Part shown: one piece after another, positions 1-8,038 of the stretch
Numbering within the stretch: the first letter of the stretch is position 1
Layout: each line of letters opens with the position of its first letter
Notes under the pieces: model-generated
The model's input: only the letters and a program-made list of their open reading frames with translations
Told to the model about the DNA's origin: nothing
Database searches by the model: none
Made by a program: the position numbers and the translations under genes
Assembly (NCBI GenBank): GCA_004802705.1
Contig: SGPL01000595.1
Location: 1-19,707, forward strand
Direction: 5' to 3'
DNA length: 19,707 nucleotides
From: Bondarzewia mesenterica
Taxonomy: Eukaryota; Basidiomycota; Agaricomycetes; Russulales; Bondarzewiaceae

Positions 1-160
1 AACAGGGAGTTGGGATTGGCGACTGTCGCAACCATGAAGAGTATCAAGAAGACCCTGGACCCCCTGGGACTGTTCAATCCGGAGAAGGTACGCATCAGTT
101 TGTCACACTAGTCTCTATCTCACCATTGCCATACTATCGTAGTTGTATCCCGATGACTAG
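1..160 (+). CDS. C-terminal end of a D-lactate dehydrogenase-like FAD-linked oxidase (partial)
   Basis: Only the last two exons are inside the window. Exon 1-87 ends in TLDPLGLFNPEK. A 55-bp GT-AG intron (88-142) follows in phase 0, and the last exon (143-160) reads LYPDD-stop. Spliced, this gives the hallmark end of FAD-oxidase C-terminal (FAD-linked oxidase type 2) proteins such as cytochrome-type D-lactate dehydrogenase: a helix with MxxIKxxLDPxGLFNPxK followed by a short LYP tail. Members oxidise D-2-hydroxyacids, usually in mitochondria, and pass electrons to cytochrome c. Reading through the intron would give a stop at 109-111 with a non-homologous tail, so the spliced form is preferred. 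The FAD-binding domain lies outside the window, so D-lactate versus D-2-hydroxyglutarate specificity cannot be decided here. Confidence 0.75.
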
Positions 161-716
161 AGACTGCGCAAGCATGGTCCTTGAACAAATATTTAGCAAT
201 TTGTCTTGCTTTCCGTTTGGTCACTCACTGTGGGCGTGTCTGTTGCCTGGTATTGCTACGGCAAAATGTCCATCATGCTTTTCTTTTTTTGAGATTCAGG
301 TACACTTTGTGTCAATATGATCAGCAATGCCATGATTCGACGAGTTCTCGTGCCAAGCGGGAGTTGACAATGTTTGGATGTTCCAATCTGCATCTCGAGA
401 CATAATCAGCTGTATTTGTGTTATCTGCATTAGATTTTGCATGCTAACAAGGAGCTAGCAAGGTTTGACCGAGGCAATATATGCGTACTAAGTATAGCCG
501 GAGAAACGGACCATAAACCTCGGAACGGAGGTAGGCCATTTGACCATCATTGCTACCGTCCGATCATCTTCTGATCTTCTTCCACATTGCTACATGCACT
601 CGTCGTTCGCGGTCGCTGCAGAGTTCAAAGGGTAAATGATCTTTACACATGACCTCGGAAGGAATAAAATCGTTGTAGCGGGCCGCAGGTAAAAACGGAA
701 AGACGGGGATGTCGAC
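161..716. other. Intergenic region upstream of the GH12 gene
   Basis: It lies between the FAD-oxidase stop and the GH12 TATA box. The open frames here are short, in AT-rich sequence, and resemble no family I know. It presumably holds the 3' untranslated region of the first gene and the upstream control region of the glucanase gene. I could not pick out a specific transcription-factor site with confidence. Confidence 0.6.
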
Positions 717-724
717 TATATAAG
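717..724 (+). promoter_or_regulatory. TATA box of the GH12 gene
   Basis: TATATAAG sits 80 bp upstream of the glucanase ATG (804). That suits a core promoter with a short 5' leader. It is the clearest TATA element seen next to a host gene in this window. Confidence 0.6.
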
Positions 725-803
725 CTTCACCATTCATGCCATTTGCAGGATACAACTCCAAGTCACTTGGAAAGCGCACACCTTGTCGAAACCCGCGTCC
801 GTC

Positions 804-1836
804 ATGTTGCTTGCACTCCTATCAGCTACGTTTCCTCTTCTTGCGCTCGCCTCACCCGTCGAGCACTTCCGTCGCCAATCCGATACCTCTTTCCATTGCG
901 GCACCTGGGACAGTGTTACTGCTGGCTCTTACAGCCTCCTCCTAGACCAGTGGGGCGCATCCGGTGCGTCCTCCGGCCAGTCGTGCGCGGCCGTGACTTC
1001 GCTCAGCGGATTGACTATCGCGTGGACAAACAACTGGACATGGACGGGCGGCACGGGTGTCAAAAGCTATACCAACATGCAGCTCAACCAGGGTATCAAC
1101 CAGAAGCTCTCCGCTATCAGCAGCATGCCCGTAAGCCTTTCCTTACTATTGTCGTCGCTGATTGTGATTTTTCACCAATTGAAATTTGGGTATGTACAGT
1201 CGAACTGGTCCTGGAGGCAGAGCACGAGTGGATCCATCGTGGCTGATGTTGCGTACGATTTTTTCACGTCGACGTCCTCTGGCGGATCTGCCGCGAACGA
1301 GATTATGATCTGGCTCGCAAATATCAATGCGGGCCCCATCTCGGCTTCATATGGTTCGAATGGCTCGCCGACGCCCATTGCGAGCAGCATCTCAATCGCC
1401 GGACATTCTTGGTATGCAACGTTTCAATCAACTTAATAAAATGTCGAATCTGACGAGCACTTGCTTGCGTGATTAGGAACTTGTACCAGGGCTCGAACGG
1501 CGCGAACAACGTGTTTTCGTTCTTGCCGTCTAGCACCAGCTCTCAGGTCACGAGCTTCAGCGGTGACATCTTTGACTTCTTCCAGGTAGAATCGCACGGA
1601 GATTCTCTTCCTTCATGCGAATGTCACTTTGATCTCTGCTCCTTTTTGTAGTATCTAATCTCCAATCAAGGACTGTCTTCGTCCCAATACCTCACCACTG
1701 CACAGGCCGGTTCGGAGGCCACATCTGGCACCGCGACGCTGACCACGTGAGATGCTTGTCTTCCTCTTCGTTTGACACGTCTCATCGAGTATTCACAATG
1801 AAAAATAGAACATCTTATAGCTTGTCCATCGAGTGA
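804..1836 (+). CDS. Secreted GH12 endoglucanase/xyloglucanase, five exons
   Basis: Exons are 804-1130, 1200-1411, 1477-1585, 1652-1746 and 1809-1836; introns are 69, 65, 66 and 62 bp, all GT-AG. The product is 256 aa, normal for glycoside hydrolase family 12, which cleaves beta-1,4-glucan or xyloglucan outside the cell. Residues 1-17 form a signal peptide (LLALLSATFPLLALAS), followed by a short propeptide ending in a Kex2-like Arg-Arg at 23-24. The family nucleophile motif EIMIW places the nucleophile at Glu143. FSGDIFDFF (207-215) and the YLISNQGL segment precede Glu238 in AGSEATSG, the expected acid/base. The end TTTSYSLSIE appears only if the last 28-nt exon is spliced in; otherwise a stop falls directly at TLTT. 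The start is the ATG giving the signal peptide; an upstream in-frame TTG at 783 is not needed. There is no carbohydrate-binding module. Exact substrate cannot be read from sequence. Confidence 0.93.
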
Positions 1837-2053
1837 ATTTGCTTCCATGGAAATCGAGCGTCAATGAAGGAGGGTTGATCATGTCGTTTTCGTCTTCTAC
1901 TGCATTTGCATTTGCATCTAACCTCAATGTTGAGCAAGCTACAAACAATATGCCAGGACACGTAAGTTTCCAATAGCGAAATATTCTGAAAAATCTGAGA
2001 GAATTCAAATATTCAACCTCGGTTCGGTTGCAAAACTCATATGCTTAACTTAC

Positions 2054-2058
2054 AAAAA
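2054..2058 (-). terminator. Pol III oligo-T terminator of the tRNA-Arg gene
   Basis: Five consecutive T on the minus strand lie about 20 bp past the 3' end of the tRNA. This is the usual RNA polymerase III stop signal, at an ordinary spacing. Confidence 0.5.
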
Positions 2059-2079
2059 CATTTGTATATGTGGCTGTTA

Positions 2080-2162
2080 TGACCACCGCAGGGGTCGAAC
2101 CTGCAATCTCCTGATGATTACTTTAATCGTAGTCAGACGCGATGCCATTTCGCCGGGCGGCC
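2080..2162 (-). tRNA. tRNA-Arg (anticodon ACG) with an 11-nt intron
   Basis: On the minus strand the cloverleaf folds completely. Acceptor GGCCGCC pairs with GGTGGTC (two G-U pairs), D stem GCGA/TCGC has a loop containing GG, anticodon stem is TCTGA/TCAGG, variable loop is AGATT, and T stem GCAGG/CCTGC has loop TTCGACC. The discriminator is A. The anticodon loop reads CT-ACG-A, then 11 extra bases (2116-2126) before the last loop base, which is the canonical intron position one base 3' of the anticodon. The intron can form a GATTA/TAATC hairpin. Internal A-box and B-box (GGTTCGACCCC) promoter sequences are present. An oligo-T run (A5 at 2054-2058 on the plus strand) about 20 bp downstream fits a Pol III terminator. 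Confidence 0.9.
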
Positions 2163-2494
2163 ATGAGCTTTTCTTTCTCTATTTATCTGTAGGCCAATTG
2201 CACGGCACATCCATATCCAAAAATTTATAAGAGCTTTGTTCAATCCGAACGTCTCGAACACGTATGCTGCACCAGTAAAATTACATCCAAGAGGTCCTGT
2301 CCCATACATCACCACGTCTGCGTCATCATCATCGTTTAGTGTCGGATCTCATCCTCACATTGTCCCCGCCTACACCCTCACGCTAAGTCTCGGCAAGTAT
2401 GCGTCCCACGGGAGGCGACCATTGCCGTACGCTCACGATCGGCCTGTCGATCAAGCGTTCTGTGTTCTCGAATGAAGTAGCAGTGTTAGTCGGC
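2163..2494. other. Region between the tRNA and the CsbD-like gene
   Basis: No gene seen. It probably contains the 3' untranslated region of the minus-strand CsbD-like gene and the upstream flank of the tRNA. Open frames across it are opposite-strand shadows or run through the intron of the neighbouring gene. Confidence 0.5.
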
Positions 2495-3192
2495 TCAGAT
2501 TTCATTTCGAATTGCCTCATTGTCCTCGGGGGAAGCAAAGGGATCCTGCTCCTGTTCAATTCGACCGTGAGCATCGCGACTGGAAGCAAAGGGCTGCAGC
2601 ACGGAGGAACAGGAAGACTGTTTACCTCCGCTTCCTGCTCTTTCTTCTTCAACTGGCCCGTTCTGCGCTCGCGGCCTTTCTCGACGAGTTCTGGGTTCTT
2701 CGTGAGCTTTCCCTTGACCTGCTCCTTTAAGCCTGCGAGCTTCTCGCCGAGGCCCTGTACCAAAACCGTTAAGAATACATTTTCCATGATGGGAAACGTT
2801 TGTGCAGAGGGACTTGCCACGCCTTTGCCGTATTCTGGACTGTACCCGACCGCACCGGCATGCCGCTGTGGAGGATATACCTCGTCGCCAAACCCAAGCT
2901 TCTCGGAATCAGAGTCACCTGCGGTGGCGGTCGTACTGACATTCGCAGTCGATTCAGACGGCGCAATGTCCGCGTTGAGAGTAGATTGAGTCGTGTCAGT
3001 CTCGCACGCGGGTTGTTCTGCGGAACCCGCCGCGGCAGGCTGTGGTGCAGAGTTGCCAGTCTTGTTGGCCGAAGTGTTCGTAGAGCCCGAGTATGGTGGT
3101 GCGGTGTCTTGTGAAGTCGAGATAGTCGAAGAGGGGTGGATGTTGGAGAATTGCTGTGACGGCACGGGGGATGATTGAGACTGCGTCGACAT
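2495..3192 (-). CDS. CsbD-like small fungal protein, three exons
   Basis: Exons (minus strand) are 3192-2821, 2754-2626 and 2551-2495, separated by 66-bp and 74-bp GT-AG introns (the first with a CTTAAC branch-like site). The product is 185 aa. Residues 1 to about 95 are Ser/Thr/Pro/Ala-rich and likely disordered. A GAVGYSPEYGKG linker then leads into LKEQVKGKLTKNPELVEKG, the amphipathic CsbD-type pattern (KxxxKGKxxxxPxLxxxG), and a charged helix GRERRTGQLKKKEQEAE. The spliced end is EQDPFASPEDNEAIRNEI. Unspliced reading gives a longer, unlike tail, so splicing is preferred. The last acceptor has alternatives three and six bases downstream (GAG, CAG), all in frame. CsbD proteins are stress-associated in bacteria; the role in fungi is unknown. 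No signal peptide or membrane segment is seen. Confidence 0.75.
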
Positions 3193-3748
3193 GATTATCT
3201 CGAGGTTTCAGGTACGAAAGTTGAAAAAGAAAGACGATCGATTTACAACAGCCATGGACATATGGCCACTGTGGGTCTTATATGATGCTCCCAACAGGCA
3301 TTGGCAGCTTGTGGACCAACATGACGCAAATGGATATGACGAGTGCAAAAAGATGGGGCTTGAAGTGATGTCATCAAGGAGCGTATAGTGCAGCAGTGCA
3401 GCAAGGGCCATTTCTGGATCAAGGGCAGGCTTGATGGTCAATTGCATGGAGCTTGTTGTTCCATCAAACAAGTCAAATGCCATTCCGTTGCAGAACGAAG
3501 TGGAAATTAAGATACGAAAAGAATACAGTGACGCACGGCACCCACTGCCTGAAAAGTAGGCTAATTATAGCCCGAATACACTGACTTACCTAGATTTACT
3601 ACTGATTAGATCAGAGTTTGGGCCTGCCTGAGAGCAACTCATGGTGCATGAGAAGCCACAAGCCAAGTAAGTATAGCATGTGCCTGTGGCAATTAGGACT
3701 GAGTTGAAGAATAGAAAACAAAGGACTCGAAAGTCTGTATACATAGTT
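3193..3748. other. Intergenic region, promoter side of the CsbD-like gene
   Basis: No convincing gene. It holds the upstream region of the CsbD-like gene and the 3' flank of the chimeric gene. A minus-strand frame across 3208-3483 lacks recognisable motifs and overlaps likely promoter sequence. Confidence 0.5.
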
Positions 3749-4291
3749 TCACGCCTTCTTCGCCTCTCTCTCCTTCTTTCTTAAGGCGCGTTTTCGGATG
3801 TCCTTATGAAGCGCATGGATGTATGCGAGCAGGAAGCGCGTCGGAGCGATTCGCATCGCGAATCCAAGCAGCGCGTGAGACCAGTACGGGACCTGGGCAC
3901 CGGGCGCAATGCCAGCGAGGACGGAGCGGACATACGAGGAGGAGAGTGGGATGAGAAGCGACGGACGGCGAATCTTGGACATCGACGAGACGACAAAGTA
4001 CGTGTTTGCGTGCTCGACCGTGATGCCCTTAGGTGCGAGCTCGGCCGCCAGCGCGTCGGAGAAGGCCGCGAGGAACGACGCGAGTCCCCAGAGGGGCCGC
4101 GCGAACCCTTCGAGTTGCGCCGCGACGTCGTCGTAGTGCGTCCCCGTGTACCCCAAGTNGATGCGCGCGCCGCCTGGCGACGTGTGGGATTCCAGTGGGT
4201 CCAGTAAGTCTGTCAGGAACCGTGCTAGATCAGCTTTGGTCGTGAGTGGGTTGGACGCGTGTCGGGACGTCGTGAAGCACGCGAGTGTCAT
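3749..4291 (-). pseudogene. In-frame chimera: DUF2264 N-terminus fused to 3-ketoacyl-CoA reductase C-terminus
   Basis: One intronless 180-codon frame. Residues 1 to about 70 match the start of fungal DUF2264 proteins ([40 protein letters not shown]). Residues from about 72 to 180 match the end of the short-chain reductase KAR/IFA38 ([67 protein letters not shown]). KAR performs the keto-reduction step of very-long-chain fatty-acid elongation in the ER. The join near plus-strand 4075-4081 comes just after where KAR carries its catalytic Tyr-x-x-x-Lys, so the Rossmann fold and active site are gone. The stretch [14 protein letters not shown] also looks shorter than usual for KAR. The frame carries one ambiguous base (4159). 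It may be a genuine deletion fusion, a recombined duplicate or a misassembly; neither activity is expected. Confidence 0.7.
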
Positions 4292-4613
4292 GATGTCGCT
4301 TTACACTGTGGGTCCGGTCGTCGCAGGGTGTAGAGTACTCGACTATTCGAAGGAGAAGAAGAACCGCGTGCGCACGGTCGTTGTTGTAGCATTCTTATAT
4401 TGAGCAGTGGATGGTTCTGGGAGGACGAAGATAGGATAGGATTTCTCCGACGGACGGTCCTATGGCTTCATATGCCGGCCCGGGCGTCCCGCACTCCGGA
4501 GGTTACGACCCTGGATTAGGGTTAGGGACGGACAAAAGAATTCAAAGGATCGCTTGCACACGCGTTCAAAACTTGTGGTGCAGTCGACGTTCAGATCGAT
4601 CCGAGAGCGCATG
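4292..4613. other. Flank between the chimeric gene and the retroelement
   Basis: Upstream side of the chimeric frame. It contains two adjacent TTAGGG units near 4518-4530 but no array. No gene seen. Confidence 0.5.
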
Positions 4614-4950
4614 ATCTATGGCCTCGCCTGCTTCCGAGGATCTCGCAGAGATGCCGGCGCACGGCTCGCTGTTTTATTCAGCGAGTTCGCGCTATGCTGA
4701 GTTTCTCGAGAACACAATCAATCACGATATATTGAGATGGACAAACAACAGCGCAATGAACAGAAGGACGCAGGGAAGAGTGAAGTAAATACGTGCAGTG
4801 CGAAAGAGCATGGGATTATGGAGAAACATGAGCGATGATGAACGGGGGCGGGCGAAAGCCCAGGGGGATGAACAAAAACCCCAGGCTTCCCGACGCGGGT
4901 CAGCGAATCCTAGTGGAATGCGAAAGGGGGCCGGTCAGCAAGCCGCGGTA
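4614..4950 (-). repeat. Split repeat B2 (3' end of the element)
   Basis: 337 bp copy of B1 forming the 3' terminus of the element. Similarity stops at 4950/6661, where one copy continues GGGAGG and the other CCCAAG. The outer border begins with ATCTATG next to host sequence. Confidence 0.9.
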
Positions 4951-5215
4951 GGGAGGGCTGGGAAAAAACTAAGGGTGAGGAGGCTGTGGGCGAAGCAGAC
5001 GCTGGCTGCTGATATTGGTAAAATAGGGTCTAGGATCGCAACTGCCCGCGTCCAAGAAAGGAAAAGGGAAGAAAGGAAAAAGGGGGGGAATAAGCGGAAG
5101 TTGAATGATAAGGAGGGTGAAGGGTCCGTGATTGGACGAGGGTGATGGCCGCAGATAAGGAAAGGGGTGGGGCCCGCGTTCCTGTGGTTGGAGGGGTGAT
5201 CTTGCCCTTCTGTCT

Positions 5216-5875
5216 TCAAGCTGCACCTGCGCCCTGTTGGTCGAAGGAGGGGCCAGCTCCTTCACCTGATGGCCAAATGCGCAAGGCGCGCCGCAAGTGG
5301 GAGCAATGGTTGGGGTAGTGGGCACTGCTTGAGTCATTGTGCAGGCAGCTGAGGGGAAGGATAGGAAGGGTATCATGTAGGAAAGGGGTGGACAGGAAGT
5401 GCAGGGCGGCTACTATCCAATGGACTGTAGCCCATCCTTTAGGGACGACTAGGTGTGTGCCCCATGCTGAACCCCCTCCAAGAGTGAAGACGATGCTCGC
5501 CTCAGTCAAGGCTCGAATGGTGATGATAACGCCCTTGATTTCCAACTGCTCTGCAGTTTCACGACCTGCATACAATTGGACTGACATGCCTATAGCGATG
5601 GGGCGAATGGGTTCGCAGATCATTGACCAAGTGTCGCCGTCGCCTGTAGCTGCGGCACAGGTGTCCAAACGCACATGGACGGGGGTTGGAGTTGGGGCTG
5701 GTGGAAAAATCCTGACTGCACTCTGGCCGCCTGTGGTGGCGCTGGTGCTGAGTGAGGTGCTCACATTGGTCTGGTGGGTTTCCTCTGAGGATGCAGAGGA
5801 GGGAAGGACGGGCGCTGCTGCGGTGTCACTTGCGAGCGCCAAATGCGGGAGTTCAATGGAACTGTGATGAGACAT
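5216..5875 (-). CDS. Unrecognised ORF in segment X between repeats A2 and B2
   Basis: 219 codons, ATG at 5875, 286 bp after repeat A2. I recognise no family. Residues 1 to about 70 are Ser/Thr/Ala/Pro-rich. A more ordered middle part follows (about 70-145), with TWSMICEPIRPIAIGMSVQL, EIKGVIITIRALTEASIVF and WGTHLVVPKGWATVHW, alternating hydrophobic residues like a small beta-rich domain. The tail (about 150-219) is Pro/His/Cys-rich and may not be coding. It shows no resemblance by eye to this element's gag, RT or recombinase. A2 is a copy of the repeat preceding gag, so this ORF may use a duplicate of the element promoter. It could be an accessory gene of the element, a captured host fragment, or chance coding in a non-autonomous derivative. 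Confidence 0.4.
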   Translation of the reverse strand: MSHHSSIELPHLALASDTAAAPVLPSSASSEETHQTNVSTSLSTSATTGGQSAVRIFPPAPTPTPVHVRLDTCAAATGDGDTWSMICEPIRPIAIGMSVQLYAGRETAEQLEIKGVIITIRALTEASIVFTLGGGSAWGTHLVVPKGWATVHWIVAALHFLSTPFLHDTLPILPLSCLHNDSSSAHYPNHCSHLRRALRIWPSGEGAGPSFDQQGAGAA

Positions 5876-6160
5876 TGTTGAGCGACTGGCAGTGATGGTA
5901 ACTGGTGACGATTGAGGTATGGGAAGGAGGGGGCAAAAAATTGGGTATTTTTAAAGGAAAGGTGCGGTGTCCGGGTTCGAAGAAAGACGTTATGGTGATA
6001 TGAGATGTTTGTGAAAATTCTGATGGAAAGTGGTTAGTTAGAATAATGTTATGCGCTTGAAGATTCAGCGCAATTGCTCCCCATGTGGATTTGTAATGTG
6101 TGGCATGGCAGGCCACATGAGTGTGGGAGGATTGCGATGAGTGGGCGGCGTCGGGTGGGT

Positions 6161-6331
6161 GCAAAGATTCGAGCAAAGAGAGGAGGAGAGCCTCGTACGC
6201 TAGGTGAGGCGATGCCAGCGGACACAAGGTGGACGCTCAGAAAGGAGCAAGGATCGAGTCTGCTGGCAGTCCGTAGACCCTATTCTATGGTTGTGTTCAT
6301 ACCTCGCACCACCCTAGAATAATTATCTATG
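6161..6331 (-). repeat. Split repeat A2 (internal copy)
   Basis: 171 bp, same length as A1 and almost identical. It overlaps B1 by the 7-bp ATCTATG and leads into segment X. In Ngaro/PAT elements the B1A2 joint matches the junction formed when the termini are circularised and is thought to template restoration of the ends. Confidence 0.9.
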
Positions 6332-6661
6332 GCCTCGCCTGCTTCCGAGGATCTCGCAGAGATGCCGGCGCACGGCTCGCTGTTTTATTCAGCGAGTTCG
6401 CGCTATGCTGAGTTTCTCGAGAACACAATCAATCACGATATATTGAGATGGACAAACAACAGCGCAACAAACAGAAGGACGCAGGAAAGAGTGAAGTAAA
6501 TACGTGCAGTGCGAAAGAGCGTGGGATTATGGAGAAACATGAGCGACAATGAACGGGGGTGGGCGAAAGCCCAGGGGGATGAACAAAAACCCCAGGCTTC
6601 CCGAAGTGGGTCAGCGAATCCTAGTGGAATGTGAAAGGGGGCTGGTCAGCAAGCCGCGGTA
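6325..6661 (-). repeat. Split repeat B1 (internal copy)
   Basis: 337 bp, ungapped direct copy of 4614-4950 with about 11 substitutions by eye, nearly all transitions. It follows the recombinase coding end (6743). It contains an ATCTC-gca-GAGAT hairpin (6351-6363) and a longer AAGCC...GGGG/CCCC...GGCTT hairpin (6567-6599), both conserved in B2. Confidence 0.9.
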
Positions 6662-6742
6662 CCCAAGATGGATAGGAGGGGAGGCCTCGACGCACCGGTT
6701 GCAGCTGAGCAGACCCCAGGTTCCTAGAAGAGCGCTGAAGCC

Positions 6743-8038
6743 TCATCTGACATGTGGCATGGCATACCTGATGAAAGCTCCGTGCAATTCAGGGTTGGCT
6801 TGCATCCAAGGGGCCATGATCTCTGCGTGACAGCGCAGGTATAGCGTGAAGGCGTCACTCGCTCAACGTCCTTTCAACTTGACAACATCGAACGGGACAT
6901 TGCGCAGGAGGTACTCTAGTGTTCCGCCGATGCGAAAGCCATGGCATTGGAGCGCATCTTGTCCCCCTGCTCTTGCGGCCTCGTTGATCTGCTTGATGAA
7001 GTTGCTACGTGTGAGTGGGCGCCTGGTGCCCCTGAGCATGTGAGCGAAAAGATGCTCGTCAGGCGCCGGGTTGTTGACTTCTAAATGGTTTAGCAAGGCA
7101 GATTCCGGGTCTGACTCGCCATCTTGTTTTGCCCAAAAGATGTCTTCACCCTGCAGGGCTGCTTTCATTGTGGGGATGAAGATGACGGTGACGACCGCGT
7201 TATTGCGGTCCACTTTGGAGGATACATGGGCACGAGTGACATGGGTAGAAGGGAGAAAGGAAGAAAGGTTGGATGTGGTTAGCTCTCCCGTTCTGGCAAC
7301 CCCGTAGAATAAGGAGGTTGCACATGCCCACACAGCGGCATCGAGTGGGAGCGAGAGGTTCAAATGCTGACGTATGTTCACTAGAAAGTCTGTCGTGTAA
7401 GGGTTTCTCGGCTTGCGCTTGGAGCTCAGAGGGGCTAACGCTGCTGCCGAGCGCATCAAAATCGCGGTCGAGTCCGCATTCACTAGCCATGATAGGCCGT
7501 GTAGAAGGTGCCAGGCCCGTACCCCAGATAAGTAGTTGCTGAGGGTGCTGGCCGAGTAAGAGCCTGAAGGCGAGGGTGAGGGTTAGATGGAAAGAGGGTA
7601 AAGCATGCAAAGGAAAGGTTCTCGCGAACCTGATAATGTTGCTAGGAATGCGAGCAGCAGATCTGGGTGCGCTGGCGCGCGTTGATCCTCGCTGATTCCT
7701 TTACAATCGCAAACCACGTGGAAGACGAGCAGGCCAAAGCTGTAGGTCTCTAGGGTGCTCGTTTTCCATCCATGGCCCATGACCTCCTCGATGCGTCGCG
7801 AGTCCAGCTCGGAAAGGGGGGAATCCGGGGAACGCAGAGTCTTTGCGGGTTGCCAGAGCTTTAAGCGATCGCGGATGAGGCAGAGTGGGCGCAGCGGAGA
7901 GGATGCCGGATTTAGCCCAGGGGGGAAAGAACATGTGGTGAGGGGGAGGGAGGGCACGAGGGTGATGGGTGCATCGAAGNGCGTTCTTGCGGCCTTAATT
8001 GAGGAGGCTCGAGGGTGTCTCCNCTCGCTGCCGCTCAT
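6743..8038 (-). pseudogene. Retroelement tyrosine recombinase with a 66-bp intron and a premature stop
   Basis: Exon 1 runs from an ATG at 8038 (another in-frame ATG at 8068) to 7630. A 66-bp GT-AG intron (7629-7564, branch CTAAC) is removed, and exon 2 runs 7563-6743. Splicing joins LLAFLATLSG to SYSASTLSNYLSGVRAWHLL, restoring the SAM-like core-binding domain (VMGHGWKTSTLETYSFGLLV upstream). The catalytic domain has Arg in FYGVARTGELTTSNL and HxxR in CHGFRIGGTLEYLL. A TGA at 6865-6863 then replaces the expected Trp of KGR-W-ASD; the frame continues SDAFTLYLRCHAEI, where Tyr is the probable nucleophile, and ends RYAMPHVR at 6743. The stop therefore cuts off the catalytic Tyr. Such enzymes integrate the circular cDNA. 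One ambiguous base (7980) lies in exon 1. Confidence 0.85.

Noticed and set aside
783..803. Upstream TTG start for the GH12 protein
   Set aside because: It would put SKPASV before the signal peptide; the ATG at 804 gives a normal secretory start.
1747..1820. Alternative acceptor at 1820 for the last GH12 intron
   Set aside because: It keeps frame (TTLSIE) but drops the SYS residues expected in the last strand; the acceptor at 1808 gives the full family-like end.
4515..4535. Interstitial telomere repeat (TTAGGG)
   Set aside because: Only two adjacent units; expected by chance and not an array.
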